Shown piece by piece: positions 1 through 19,695 of a DNA stretch of 64,000 nucleotides (positions within the stretch are counted from its first letter, which is position 1; each line of letters opens with the position of its first letter). The translations under genes and the position numbers were made by a program. This DNA is from Rhipicephalus microplus (lineage: Eukaryota; Arthropoda; Arachnida; Ixodida; Ixodidae), in assembly GCF_043290135.1 (NCBI RefSeq), contig NC_134710.1:141870832-141934831 (forward strand), read 5' to 3'. The notes beneath the pieces are model-generated. The model did not search any database and was not told the DNA's origin. It saw only the letters and a program-made list of their open reading frames with translations.

Positions 1-590
1 AAACGTTACGTATGCCAGGATTTCGTCCCACGTTTTATGCTGCACATCCACGTACATAGAAATTATGTCCACCAGCGTTTTGTTCAGCCTTTCTGTTAAG
101 CCGTTACTCTGAGGGTGGTATGCGGTTGTCTTGCAGTGGTTCGTGTAACTGAGCTTGAAGATGTCGTCCAACAGTTTTGCCGTAAACACTGTTTCTCGGT
201 CAGTGATTACGAATGACGGGGCGCCGTGACGAAGCACCATGTGGTGCATGAAAAACTGGCGACTTCAGATGCTGTATTGCGTGGCAATGGCTTCATTTCA
301 GCGTAACGCGTAAAGTAATCAGTTGCGACGATGATCCACTTGTTTCCGGAGTGAGACAAAGGAAACGGTCCAAGGAGGTCCATCCCAACTTGGTCAAACG
401 GCGTACGCTCCGAGACCAATGTTGCTTGCGTCAGTGCGCACCTCCTCATCGAAATAACCGAGTGCAGAAGTGGAAGACAAACGGTGTTGCAGTTCCGCAA
501 AGGCAGTCGCTTGTTCGTCAGTCCATTAAGATGGGGTGTCGTCACGCGTAAGTCTGATGAGAGGCTCCGCAACCTTAGAGAAATTTTCAA
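1..590 (-). pseudogene. Integrase core of the left gypsy element, fused to a remnant of RNase H
   Basis: The minus strand encodes a DDE integrase core. FDQVGMDLLGPF and IVATDYFTRY carry the first Asp, VITDRE the second, and SNGLTERLNKT the Glu. The frame changes near 245-260, splitting the core. Just upstream, the sequence corresponding to the RNase H start (TDAS followed by GLGAVL in another frame) runs straight into the integrase. The rest of RNase H and the H2C2 zinc finger are therefore deleted. This is a non-functional remnant. Confidence 0.8.
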
Positions 591-1350
591 TAAAGCAGCG
601 ATAGTATGCGCAGAGCCCTAGAAATCGCCGAAAACATTTTTTGTCTGTCAGAGCTGGAAAAGCGGCCACAGATGCAGTCTTCTCGGGATCGGGCCGAACA
701 GCTGCAGCGCTCACAACGTGACCCAAGAACTTCAGTTCATTGTAGCCGAAATGGCACTTCTCAGGCTTGAGGGTAAGGTCAGCGGATCATATGGCTTCAA
801 AAACACTCCGAAGGCGACGGAGGTGCTCGTCAAACATTTTTGAAAAGACAACAACATCATCTAGATAGACGAGGCAACTTTTCCACTTGAGGTCAGCGAG
901 AATGGTATCCATCATTCGTTAGAATATGGCCGGAGCGGAACAGAGGCCGAATGGGAGCACTTGGAATTTATACAGGCCGTCGGGAGTTACAAAAGCCGTT
1001 TTTTCGCGGTCACGTTCATCGACTTCAATTTGCCAATAACCACTTTCGAGGTCGATTGAGGAAAAGTACTTCGCTCGCCTCAGCCTGTCAAGAGAATCGT
1101 CCATTCGAGGCAACGGGTACACGTCTTTCTTTGTGACGTTATTCAGCTTCCTATAATCGACACAAAAGCGAACTGTACCGTCCTTCTTTTTTACAAGGAC
1201 CACTGGCGATGACCAAGGGCTGCTTGATGGCTGTATTACACCGTCTTGAAGCATTTCCTTCCCTTGCTTTTGAATCGCGCGTCGTTCGGTTGGTGAAACG
1301 CGGTAAGGCTGTTGCCGTAGAGGGTAATCGATGTTTGACGGATTCTCCAT
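526..1350 (-). pseudogene. Reverse transcriptase of the left gypsy element (stops present)
   Basis: The minus-strand translation shows classic Ty3/gypsy RT blocks in order: QPYRVSP, the primer block VRFCVDYRKLNNVT, FSSIDLESGYWQIEV, the QVLPFGLCSAPAIF block, and the catalytic YLDDVVVFS at about 856-880. A stop (TAA, 919-921) follows APAIF where a sense codon is expected, and a second stop (TGA) lies after the YLDD block. The thumb and connection continue to about 526 (FLGLCAYYRCFIENFSKVA). RT would copy the element RNA, but this copy cannot make a full enzyme. Confidence 0.85.
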
Positions 1351-2090
1351 GAACGTACAAAACAGGCGTGGAATTCTATCAACAGGTCGTTAATCCTTCG
1401 CTTGTTTTCGTCAGAAAGCGTTGGATTTATATCGACGCCCCGGAGAGGTGCTTCGGGATTATCGGTTGCCTCGGAAGCAAAACATTCAGTCACATTGGTT
1501 ACTAGGTAGGCATAGGCAATGACAGTACCAGGGAAAAGGTGTCGGCGCTCGTAGCTGAAGTTCGTAACAAGTACCTCGCAGTGGCCAGCCTGTAGGTCTA
1601 CTAGGCTTCGTGCTACGCAGACACCTTGGGAAAAGAGTAGGGATCGATTGCTCTCCGCCACCATTTCACCGTGTGCTGATTTGTTACACGCCACTTGAAT
1701 CATAACACTTGAGTGCGGTGGTATCGTCACAGCATCGTCAATTACCCGCAGACATACTCTATCGTGGCTGGGATTATGCTCTGGTGTGGTGCTTTTTGTC
1801 GAGAACGTGACGAGGCGTTGTCGAATGTCGATGATAGCACCGTGCTTCCTGAGGAAGTCCACGCCAATGATCAGGTCTCGAGAACACTGACGGAGAACGC
1901 TCAAGCTGTCAACGAAGGTAGAACCACGAATCTGTATTCGTGCTGTGCAAACGCCTAGTGGCATGACGATGTGCCCGCCAGCAGTACGAATTGGCCTGAG
2001 GTTCCAAGGCATCGTCACTTTTTTTAGGAGAGCAGCCTGTTTTTCACTTATTATAGAAAACTCCGCACCCGTGTCAACTAAAGCACTGAC
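1236..2090 (-). pseudogene. Retropepsin-like protease and linker of the left gypsy element
   Basis: The aspartic protease signature is visible: ALVDTGAEFSIIS with the DTG at 2067-2075, and about 75 residues later the second conserved block DLIIGVDFLRKHGAIID. This is the usual retropepsin layout, DTG followed by a hydrophobic-G-D-FL block. A stop (TGA, 2091-2093) lies directly upstream of the protease, so it is cut off from gag. The reading frame then runs through a long linker toward the RT and breaks near 1236-1350, where the RT continues in another frame. Confidence 0.75.
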
Positions 2091-2104
2091 TCACGCTTTA
2101 TGAC

Positions 2105-2639
2105 GCTTCTAGGCTCATTCCATAGATACGCCCACCTAATTTATTTGATTGAGTATTGGGATGCTTTTCGCGCAATGTAGAGGGCAGTCGCGCCAGCGCA
2201 ACGCTGTAGCTCTTTCGCTAAAGCAACAACTACATAACGGCTTGGCCAAAACGAATGCAGTGTGCCGAAAACATCATATTGGTTCATATCATATTGGTTC
2301 ACCAAGCATACGAATTGCCACGTCTGAGTTCTCGTACAAAAGCTAGAGAAGTGCCGGCGAGTGCGACCGGCGGCTGTCGGTGAGAAGACACTTAATTACG
2401 TTCTCTGGAAGTGCTTTATTCGCGTCGCATCGATGTTTGTTGCTTCTTGAGCGGACACCATACACAATGAAAAATGCTTCATTTAGGTTAATTGATGCCA
2501 TGGCTGCGCTGTATTGTCATACTTAATCGTCGAAATCGTGTATTCTGAAACCCGGAAGCACGGATAACACAATTGTACGGGCTCGGCCGGTAGGCCTAAC
2601 CTTTGGTGGAAATCATGGTGGTAGAACATGTAGTGTACA
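2105..2639. other. Non-coding stretch with no recognised feature
   Basis: Short scattered ORFs only. I see no LTR boundary, primer-binding site or gag for the gypsy element to the left. A duplicated CATATTGGTT near 2276-2297 is the only local repeat. Confidence 0.4.
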
Positions 2640-2950
2640 GATCCCAGCTTGGTACACTATATAAATTGCCCGCCATTATAAGCCCACCCATCATCTGCTT
2701 ACTGCTTCCCAGCATTATCGCGATGGTGGACAGAGCTTCTCAGCTTGGTACACCATGTGGCCCACCATAACAAGCAGCACCCATCATCTGCTTAGTGCTT
2801 CCCAGCATTATCGCAATGGTGGGAAGAGTTTCTCAGCTTGGTACACCATGTAGCCCACCATAGTAAGCACCACCCACCATATGCTTAGGGCTTCCCAGCA
2901 TTATCGCAATGGTGGACAGAGTGTCCCATTATTGCCCACTATCTAGCCTC
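2640..2950. repeat. 93-bp minisatellite, about three copies
   Basis: The block GCTTCCCAGCATTATCGC recurs at 2704, 2797 and 2890, a constant 93-bp period. Each unit also holds CTCAGCTTGGTACACCAT and CCCACCAT. A weaker first copy begins near 2640. Copies differ by a few substitutions. Confidence 0.85.
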
Positions 2951-2984
2951 TGCTTTCCACCATCATTTCCACTTTACCCATCAT

Positions 2985-3140
2985 CTGTACACCATACCAC
3001 ACAGTATGTCCCGGCATAACCACCCTATTTTCCACTACGTCCCACCATAGCCATCATAATTTCCACCATGCCCACGATTATTTCCACCATGCCCACTATT
3101 ATTTCCACTACGCCCACCATGTTTTCCAGTATCCACCATC
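2985..3140. repeat. Short-unit repeat rich in CCCACCAT
   Basis: Units of roughly 18-22 bp (TTTCCACCATGCCCAC and variants) run on from the 93-bp array. The same CCACCAT word occurs inside the 93-bp unit, so the two arrays are probably related. Confidence 0.65.
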
Positions 3141-3409
3141 GCAATTTTTCCGATAGGGCTGTATTTCTTTTTCAAAAGATCAGCTACCATAAATGTTCAC
3201 TTAAACAGGAAATCATCTCGGCATCTTCATACGTATCATTGCATCTTCATTCCTTTTTCATTCAAGGTTTTCATTTCTTTTTACTGCACTAATTTTTTTC
3301 AGACTTCTTTTTAGCGAAAACGAGCACTGAGTGAAACCGCCTTACGCATTCTATCGCCTGCATAGAGGATGCGTCATCATTCAAGGCTGCACTAATGGAT
3401 TACGTCTCC

Positions 3410-3535
3410 AGCCTATTCTAACTTAGTTTGAGCATGTATGTTGTATTGCTATGTTGTGTTTGTTGCCTTTTTTGTTTTAACCCTACCCCCTCTGTAAGGC
3501 CTTTATGCGCCCTGAGGTTAAATCAATGAAATGAA
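3410..3535 (+). mobile_element. Probable 3' end of a truncated CR1/jockey-like LINE
   Basis: The stretch ends with a T-rich 3' UTR, CCCTCTGTAAGGCC, and a tail TCAATGAAATGAA. This resembles the 3' end of the LINE at 43660-43725 in this window (AATGCCCC, then AAGTGAAATGAAA). Only the last 100 bp or so would be present. Other origins are possible. Confidence 0.4.
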
Positions 3536-4150
3536 CCGCATGTGCCCTGCGAAACATGCCACGCTCAGTCCGTTTTGCAAAAGAGAAAAAGGCTTCCTGC
3601 CACTTATCTTGGCAGATTGCTCAGAACTCAAGACCCCCTTCCTTCCCTTTCCCCTAACACCCTCAACCCCCCACCTCTTTCGCGTGGGAGACCTTGATAT
3701 CCAGCCCCCTCCTACCAGCTCGGCTTTCACTGACGAACAAGGGCTAGGATCTGCTGAGAACATATGGGTCCTGTAACCAGTGTACCACCTCGTCTGGTGC
3801 CCGTGTGCACCACCAATATAGTTGGGCTCATTGAAAGTCGATTCATCTCTCTGATTCTCATCATCTAATTTTGGGGCTATGTGGACTCCCCAGTTTTAGT
3901 TTCTTGTAATGTGTCACACAGCATCCCACAACAGGAATTTCTTGTAACCCATTATTACACGCTTTCTCCAAATAAATAGCAGTCCCTTCCCTGTTCTTGG
4001 GCTAGCTTGACTTTCTCTTCAGCACATCGGCATTAATACACCTTTTGCCTCTACCAGATAGTACATCTAGTACCGAAACAATCAAAGAATTGCAATTGCC
4101 ATTGGTGAACAGACCCTGCCACTCACTTAATCTCTTGGTTTCCCGCCCAT
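3536..4150. other. Intergenic sequence, nothing assigned
   Basis: A C-rich segment (3640-3720) is open on both strands, but it has no recognisable domain and looks like chance. The piece just before 4151 probably belongs to the LINE whose end follows. Confidence 0.35.
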
Positions 4151-4678
4151 ATGGGTGCGGACGTTCATCAGCACGTACATTACTTCAACGAGCTTGCCCA
4201 TGACCGTGCGCGAGATATAACGCACCGCGGCGGCATGGAGGCCTTATGGGGTCAGGATGAAATCCAGCATAACGATCCACTCCTTATGTTTAATGAATTC
4301 ACATCTCACTATCGGCTAAGTAGAAGGATCTATCCTCTTCCTCACCCGAAGTTAGACAGGTCTCAGTCAAGTACACTTAGAATGCTCCAAACGGGCTCGT
4401 TCCCCTCGCGGGGCCTTCTCAGTCGTATCTCCACAGACGTTAACTCAAGTTGTCTGGAATGTAATGAAATTTATTGTTCCTTAGCGCACATGCTTTGGCG
4501 ATGCCCCGCGTTACCTAACGGCCCTCTATCCAGCGAAGCCGACTGGGAAGAGGCACTCCGGAGCCCATCGCTCCAGGCACAAATCCAGGCAATCCAGAGG
4601 GCCCAAGAAAGGGCGGAACATCACGGTGTCCCAGCCCCGACTTGGACGCGGCCAGCGGCTTCTGCGGGTCCCCGATAG
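4151..4678 (+). pseudogene. C-terminal end of a non-LTR retrotransposon ORF2 (5'-truncated)
   Basis: The 175-codon frame carries TLRMLQTGSFPSRG followed by CLECNEIYCSLAHMLWRC, a C-x2-C-x7-H-x4-C zinc knuckle. That arrangement is typical of the end of ORF2 in arthropod LINEs of the I/R1/LOA type, downstream of RT and RNase H. No RT motifs lie upstream, so the copy is 5'-truncated, as is normal for LINEs. The frame ends at a natural stop (TAG) after an Ala/Pro-rich tail. The exact clade cannot be told without a search. Confidence 0.7.
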
Positions 4679-5751
<1,073 letters not shown>

Positions 5752-6439
5752 GCCGCTCACGTTTGGGTGCTTTTGTGATCACTTCCTTAACTTGGCGTGA
5801 ACCAAAATTAGTATGGGAGGGTTCCATAGTTTGACAAGTACGACGCGCTGGTTAAGACATGAATAAGGTCACAATCCTGTCATGCGCGTCGTCAAACACT
5901 TCCTGCTGAATAGCACATACCCACGGGTATGTGCCACAAGTAATTGACACTTAATTTTTTGCTTCTACCCAGGAATGACGAGAACACACGTGGAAAATTT
6001 TGACACGTGTGCATTGAGAAATTATGAACCATTTCCCGAAGTGAACCCTGCTGGGATGCAAAGCAGCAGTGGTGCGCACGTGGTTGACCCAGTTGAAATG
6101 GGCGTCGACGCGAGTGCTGGAAGAACGGCTTGAAGCGAACTCGGTGTAACGTTTACTCGAGTAAACGTTTGTTTGAAACGCAAAGACATGGGAGGTGGGT
6201 TGGGTTTCGTGTGAGTTTCATCACAGATAACGAGCTCAAAGAGTGTTTCCACTCGACGTGCGGTGGAGCGTTGCGGGTGGTGGAGAGGGTGAAGCGGGAG
6301 AGATGTGTGTTATGAGCGGGTGGAGGAGCCGGCAGCTGCTGCGGGTGAGACGTTAACGCGCAGCTGCGACTTGACCTACTTGGCACTGCTCCAATACCTG
6401 CGGCAAGTGAAACGCACCGCGCTGCGTTCGCACGGACGT
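5752..6439. other. Unassigned sequence, somewhat GC-richer near 6020-6420
   Basis: Overlapping ORFs of 60-110 codons exist on both strands, but none shows a recognisable domain. A conserved-element origin is possible and cannot be decided by eye. Confidence 0.3.
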
Positions 6440-6605
6440 ACGTACGGCGTTACACACGTAAGTCAGAGATGCTTTGCATCTAAAAAGCCTTACATCGGCA
6501 AGGCTGACCCGACGAACGCAAGGAATAAATATCGCGGTCCAAGCAGGAATCGAACCCAAGCATTCTGCGTGGCAATCAAGCATATTCTACAACAAAGCCA
6601 CGCCA
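6440..6605 (-). mobile_element. tRNA-like SINE (family 2)
   Basis: On the minus strand there is a pol III-like pair: an A-box-like TGGCTTTGTTG (6590-6600) and a B box GGTTCGATTCC (6546-6556), spaced as in a tRNA. A non-tRNA body follows down to about 6440. It lacks a clean cloverleaf and looks like a SINE head rather than a working tRNA gene. It differs from the SINE family at 32.3, 33.9 and 61 kb. Confidence 0.55.
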
Positions 6606-8002
6606 GATCTCTGACCTACTTTTCAAATAGCTTAATACCTTAATATGGTCATGAAACGTTAATAGTGGTTGCAGTGGTGGCAATCTAGCTTTATGAACAT
6701 TACATATGTACTCCTATGATGCAGCCGTGACGTCGGGTTAACGTCAATTGTTGCTAGACCCATGCGATGAAGTCAACTTATGCAGCAGCGTCCAGGGCTA
6801 CCATTCTCACTAGCACCAGTACTTCATACCAGCTTATTGCTTCTGGTGTCCCTAACACTCAAGTTCATGTTTGCATCATTGCACAAGAGCAAACAACTGG
6901 TTGTATAAACACTTGGAACTCTTCAATGTATGTCTGTGTGTGGAACAATTGGACGTATATTTGGCGTAATTTCATGACATGACGCTATAAAAAAATTACA
7001 AGATGGTCACGCTAAGCATGTGTTCTCATGCTTCGCATAACGTCGATTCTTAAGCTATGTGGAATATGCTGAATTTTTCAGAAATATCCTTGGGCAAGAC
7101 GTCCTTTTGGCACGAATCTTGACATAGGTATGTGTCACTTTTTTACAAGAAAATGTAACTTTTAGGAATGCTGATTAACATATTTTTAATCGTATAGTCA
7201 GTGTACTTAACATTTCAAGCAGTACTCTCTTTTATACTCATACAAAACACAGCTGTAGTGTATGGCTCATAGTTGAAGAAAATTCTGGCAAAGCACAACT
7301 TCCATTTCTGCAGTTAACACGACATAACTTAAGGGCCCACTGAACGCTTGTGTTATGCATGGTGTACTACTAAGTTATTACCGTTATTTCGTGCGATCAG
7401 GCTGACATTATGATCTGTGCATGATACAGCTCCTCAGCTGCACGATAGTGATTTGCGTCGCTTAGCTGTTTTCTGGCACGACAGGCATGAGAATTTTGGG
7501 ACAGGATGGGACGAGTATGTACGCTAAATCTGAGTGCGCCATCAATTCAGTCGATCTGTGTATAGGAGCGAAAATTTAGCCAGGTAGTAATAAAAAAGTG
7601 ACGCATAGGGAAAAAACGAGCAGCCCTCAAAAAGGGGGGTGAGAGAAGTTCGGTGTGTGTGTGCCTCCTTCTTTCTCTCGTTTCTTCTCTCTTTCTCTTT
7701 GAGAGCTCGTCTTTTTTTTTCTTGCTCTGTTCTCTGTTTTATCTTTCCTCTTTGTTTTCTTTTCTGCCTTTCGATGCATCAATTTCTACATTCTTTCTTT
7801 TCCAGGTGAGAATACACCACGGTTTCAGTTCACTTTAACTGAAACCATGGCTGTATACAGCTGGGATTAAGTACAAGCCAACAGGTTAGCAACATGTTCT
7901 AGTTGGTCCCAGCATGAACCGCTCGAGACTGAAAATGAAACCAGCTGGCCTGGAAATGGAATCAGCTGGAATCATTTATTATAATGAAACCAGTTGGTAT
8001 GA
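6606..8002. other. Non-coding A/T-rich DNA with a pyrimidine-rich tract
   Basis: The interval 7650-7800 is a CT-rich tract (CTTTCTCTCG, CTCTTTCTCT and similar). No gene, RNA or element is recognised elsewhere in the stretch. Confidence 0.35.
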
Positions 8003-14986
<6,984 letters not shown>

Positions 14987-16109
14987 TTCTGTATGCTTTA
15001 CTGCAATACACTGCAAGCTCTTCAGCCCATGACACTGCTGTATTGCGGCAATGTTAACTTTTCAAAAGACCTCTAGGGGTTAGCAATTTAAGTTCGACAA
15101 TGCTCCCAGCAATGAAATTTCTATTTTATTCCTTTTTTATTTTTATACACTTGCCTAAACTAGTGTTACCAGCCATTCTGAATTTTGCTGGACTGTCCAA
15201 GACTTTGCCCGCGCTGTCCCAGTCGGGACAGATGTCCCCGATTTTTTCCGGACCGTTCAGTAAACAAAAAAAAAAGGAAACGTTTTGTGTTATTAAAGGC
15301 ACGCCAAATAACGTGCGTCCAATTGATCACACAGACAAAGAAATGTTGCTGTGGATAGCTGCAAGGAACTTCAAACACTTCAGCTGACTTTTCGCGTCAA
15401 CTTTTACTAGAGCATTCAAGAGCAAGAGAAAGTGTCACGAAGAGCACAGAGCAAAATTTAATGCCACCGACGCAATGAAGACCGACGCAATGAAGAGAAG
15501 AAACAACGGATTTGTTTGGAAGGCACCGCAACAAAGAAAACTAACCCATCCTTCACTGTTGGTTACCGCAATCTAAACACACACTGCTAAGCAAACAAAC
15601 TGCCATCATCTGCGACCGCTTAATAAAGCCACTCGGACAAGAACGTTCTCTAATTCCAACTTGTGCATTCCGTATCTATCTCGCGCACTTGCGCAAGAAC
15701 AAGCTTCAACGAAAGCATTGGCACAAGTATATACTTCCTCCCAAGTGACACCAGCTGTTTGATTGGTTCTCAAGCAACACGTACGCATGCACCTACCATA
15801 CATCTGCGTAATACATGCGTCAGACCACGGAGGAAGGAAAAGGTTTTTCCTTCCTCCGTGCGTCAGATCTCCTCTAGGAAGATGCCTGCCGCATGAGAAA
15901 AAAAAACGGCTGCCACACCCTTTCTTTTTTCATTTTGAAATTGTTCTCGGTCGCTAGCGTCACTTGGGGCAAACGGTGCAACAACGCAACACTTTGCATA
16001 GCCTCCGAAACAGTAGCGCACAGTTGCAGGTCTTGAACAACTCTCGACTGGCGCGCCCCTATGGGCCGCATATAAAGAACACTTAAATGATACCGCCCGT
16101 TGCCATGAT
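14987..16109. other. Unassigned sequence with one strong hairpin
   Basis: No gene is recognised. The perfect hairpin at 15826-15860 is listed separately. Small ORFs flanking it have no domain. Confidence 0.35.
15826..15860. repeat. Perfect 16-bp-arm inverted repeat with a 3-nt loop, flanked by direct repeats
   Basis: The left arm CACGGAGGAAGGAAAA and its exact reverse complement are separated by GGT. The hairpin is flanked by GCGTCAGA on both sides (15817-15824 and 15860-15867, the latter sharing its first G with the arm). Confidence 0.9.
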
Positions 16110-16261
16110 AATGAATGGATGGATATGGCTGTACCCTTTAAATTGGGCGGTGGCTAGCGCCACCAAGCCGTAATACCTAATGAACTCAAAACTATATTTA
16201 TTTATTTTTTCCTTAAAAAGTGAGTTTGAGGATTCGTACTTTGCAGTGAAGAGTTTAATTT

Positions 16262-16902
16262 TCACTCGTGCCTTGACTTTAGCCACCAATCAGATAACCT
16301 CCTTCTAGTTAAGTCTACTTGCTTAAAGTCCATTTTGCCCTCCCGGTCCCTAAACCCCAGTTCTTTGAAAAACTCTGCGCCATCATCCTGAACTATAGGG
16401 TGAAGCCCTTTACAGAACATTATCAAGTGATCGGCAGTTTCTTCTTCCTCTCCACACGCACTGCATACTGTGTCTACCCCTTCGTATTTGGCCCGATATG
16501 TCTTGGTTCGCAGTACTCCCGTCCTTGCCTCAAACAGTAAATACTTAGAAAACAGCAGGTGGCCCGAATATTATCATAGATCCTTTCCTTGACAATTTCC
16601 TGCTTAAAAGTTCGATAGATCTCTAGTGCGGACTTCTTAATCATGCCCATTTTCCACATGTCAGTCTCCGTTTCCTTCACTTTCTTCTTAACCGATAGTT
16701 CTTTTTGGTTTGGCCACCTGCTGTTTTCTAAGTATTTACCAGTCAACTTCCTGGTTCGCTTCCTCCATTTTGTATCGACATTCTTCATGTACAAGTAGCT
16801 GAAAACCTTCCTAGCCCAACGCTCCTCCTTCATTTCTCTCAATCGCTTCTCAAATTTTATCTTGCTGCTAGCTTCCCTGCCCTCAAGTGATGTCCATCCC
16901 AT
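16262..16902 (-). pseudogene. C-terminal segment of LINE ORF2 with a zinc knuckle
   Basis: The basic region (KFEKRLREMKEERWARKVF) leads to the knuckle VCSACGEEEETADH with a downstream Cys (C-x2-C-x8-H-x4-C), then RRRLSDWWLKSRHE and a TGA stop at 16262-16264. The frame shifts once around 16515-16540 relative to the homologous plus-strand copy at 23776-24015, which reads through. About 190 bp of uncertain frame separates it from the RT part. Confidence 0.75.
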
Positions 16903-17092
16903 ATCACCTTGTACTCCCTGATTTGGTGTATTCCCGTGAGTTCCTAAAGCAAGCCTACCTATTCCACGTTGCTTAATTTTCTAATCTTGCTTGAGCTTCT
17001 GATCTCATGCACAAGACCGCATTGCCGAACGTCAGCCCAGGAACCATGACCCCTTTCCATATTCCTCTCACAACATCATACCTATTATAATT

Positions 17093-19695
17093 CTACAGTG
17101 CCCTATTTTTCATCACTGCTGCATTCCTGTTACCTTTAGTCGTCACGTATATTTCGTGTTCCCTCAGGTACTCAGTCCCATTGCTTATCCATACGCCCAG
17201 ATATTTGTATTTATCTGTTATCTCTAGCGTGACGTCCTGTATCCTAAGCTCACTACCTTCGTTGTCATTGAAAATCATGACTGCTGATTTTTCCTTACTG
17301 AATCTAAAATCTAACCTATCCCCCTCATTACCGCAGATGTCCATCAATCTCTGCAAATCTTCCTTGTTGTTGGCCATTAGCACTATATCATCTGCGTATA
17401 TTAATGCTGGTAGTGCCTGATCAATAAGTTTTCCTTGTTTGACTAAAGAGAGGTTGAAGCCTAGCCTACTTCCCTCTAATTTTGCCTCTAATCCTTGTAG
17501 GTACATCATGAATAATAAAGGTTACAGGGGGCACCCCTGCCTAAGCCCCCGTTTTACCTCTGCAGGCTTGGATACCTGTTTTTCCCACTTTATAACTACC
17601 TTGTTACCTTTAGAGACACCCTTTAAAAGATTAGTGACTACATGTTCCACGCCTAGTGTGTCCAGTATTCCCCACAATTCCTCTTGAACCACGCTATCAT
17701 ACGCTCCCTTGATATCCAAAAATGCTAGCCACAGGGGCCTGTGTTCTTTTTCTGCTATTTCGATGCACTGCGTCAGTGAGAACAGATTGTCTTCCAACCT
17801 CCTGTGTTTCCGAAACCCATTCTGCAGTTCCCCCAGCACCCCCTCATCCTCTATCCACGCCTGCAGTCTTTCCTTTATAATTTGCATCGCCAGCCTGTAG
17901 ACCACTGATGTCACTGTTATAGGACGGTAGTTGTTTATGTCAGCTTTGTCCCCCTTTCCTTTATAGATCATGCTCATCCTGCTAAGTTTCCATCCATCGG
18001 GAACTTCACCATCGATTATTATTGTACTCACTGCCTCTCTCAGAGCCTGCTTAGACTTCGGACCTAATGTTTTTATCAGCCTAATTGGAATGCCATCTGG
18101 GCCTGTTGATGTACTACTAGGAACCCTTTTCTCAGCCCTTTCCCACTCTTGTTGTGAAAATGGAGCCGTTGCACCACTTGATTCGTCTTTGTCTATTGTG
18201 GTGCATAAAGTACTTCTTTGTTGAAATTTTTCTGTCACCCTTGTTCTTATATATTCAATAGCTTCGTCCCCTTCTAGCCTAGCACCTTGGGCTGTAGTTA
18301 TAAAGTTCTGCTCTAGGCTCGTCTCATTTCTTAGGGAGTTTAGATGGTTCCAAAATTTCGCAGCTGCCTTTCTATCTTTTTTATGTACTTCTGCCAGCCA
18401 CTGAGCTCCCTTCCTTTTAATCTTTTCATTGATCAGAAGGGATGCATCCCTTCTACAGCTTTGAAAGGTTGCCCATTTTCTTTCCACATCATCTGTCGGT
18501 TCACCCCGCTGCTTAGCATGTCTGTGTTCCCTAGAGGCTTCCTGACGTTTTGCTATGGCTCTCTTAACTTCCTCATCCCACCAACTTTTGGGTTTGTGTC
18601 TTCTTTTCCGGGGTGACTTGTCACGCGTCTTAGCAAGCTCTATCTCAAATAGTCTAATTAGATTCGTGTATGTCCACACTGTCTTGTTATCCTCCGTGAT
18701 TACTTTCTCAATTTGTTTAGTGGCTATTTCAATTTGCCTTTCTGGATAAAAATTTCCCTGTAGTTGCTCATCTTGTCTCCTTCCCACTTTCACTGCTCTT
18801 CCAAAACTTAGCTTGATACGTTTGTGATCGCTACCCAGACTTCTGGAGCCACCTTCATCTATGTGCATTTCCCTGAGCTTATCATACATCCTATGTGACA
18901 TCAGTGCATAATCTATCGTCGACTGAAGCCTTCCTACCTCCCATGTTATTTGCCCTTCACACTTCTCGGTACTGTTGCAAATGATCAAATCAAGCCTTTC
19001 ACACATATCCATGATCATTTTGCCTGTCGGGTCGGTATACCCATCTATATCTTCTATGTGCGCATTCATGTCTCCTAGTATAATTATCTCGCACTCTCTT
19101 CCTAACTCCTGAATGTCCTTTGATATACACTCTACCATTGCCTGGTTTTCCTCTCTGGCCTTTGCTCCCGTCCACAAGTACACGAACCAAGGAGTGTCAT
19201 TTGACCTGCCACTTTCCCTTTTAGCCATAAATGTTCCTTGCACTCCTGCTTGACCCTTTGCCAGTCTGTACTTTTATGAATGAATGCCCCAATACCACCC
19301 CCCTTTCTGCTGCCTTCTGTTCTATTACAATACTCCCACGCGTAGTCCGGATTGTTCGGAGGTCGTTCCATGTCCCTGAGATGTGTTTCTACAAAACCGT
19401 ATACCATCGGCCTCTCTTCCCTTAGCTGTTCTTCTATCTCTTCCCACTTCAGCCTGTTCCTACCACCCTGCATGTTAATATACCCTATGTCTGAATTGGC
19501 TCGGCGCTCGTGGCTACGTCTATTTATGCCCCGGACTCTACGTATCTTAGAAATTGGTGCCACTTTGGAATCGTATCTGTCCATACCACCTGTCGAAGAG
19601 TCTCCCTGGTTGTTTTCCTCGTTACTAGCTATCCTGCTCCCCGAAGGGCTCGCTTTCCCCCCAAAAAAGCTACTGCGCGTCCTGCAAGTCGCCAA
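17093..19695 (-). pseudogene. LINE ORF2: AP endonuclease plus reverse transcriptase
   Basis: The N-terminal endonuclease shows YINMQGGRNR, VYGFVETHLR, IIILGDMNAH, STIDYALMSHRM and LGSDHKRIKLSF, which is the LINE APE set ending in the SDH block. The RT shows GPDGIPIRLIK, YRPITVTSVVYRLA, LQNGFRKHRR, AFLDIKGAYDSV, GLRQGCPL and the catalytic YADDIVLMA. Lesions: a frame change near 19190-19200 inside the endonuclease, and an in-frame stop (TAA, 17522-17524) directly after GLRQGCPL. Nicking the target and copying RNA from the nick are the known roles of this protein class. Confidence 0.88.

Larger units (their letters stand above)
1..2090 (-). mobile_element. Degenerate Ty3/gypsy-like LTR retrotransposon, pol region, cut by the left window edge
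   Basis: Read on the minus strand, the order is protease, reverse transcriptase, connection region, then integrase, which is the Ty3/gypsy order. The integrase runs off the left edge, so the 3' LTR is outside the window. No 5' LTR or gag is recognisable to the right. The copy is dead: it has in-frame stops inside the RT, frame changes, and most of the RNase H domain is missing. No partner LTR or target duplication can be tested here. Confidence 0.85.

Noticed and set aside
6546..6600. A tRNA gene
   Set aside because: A- and B-box-like words are present, but no clean cloverleaf or acceptor stem can be drawn. A SINE head explains it better.
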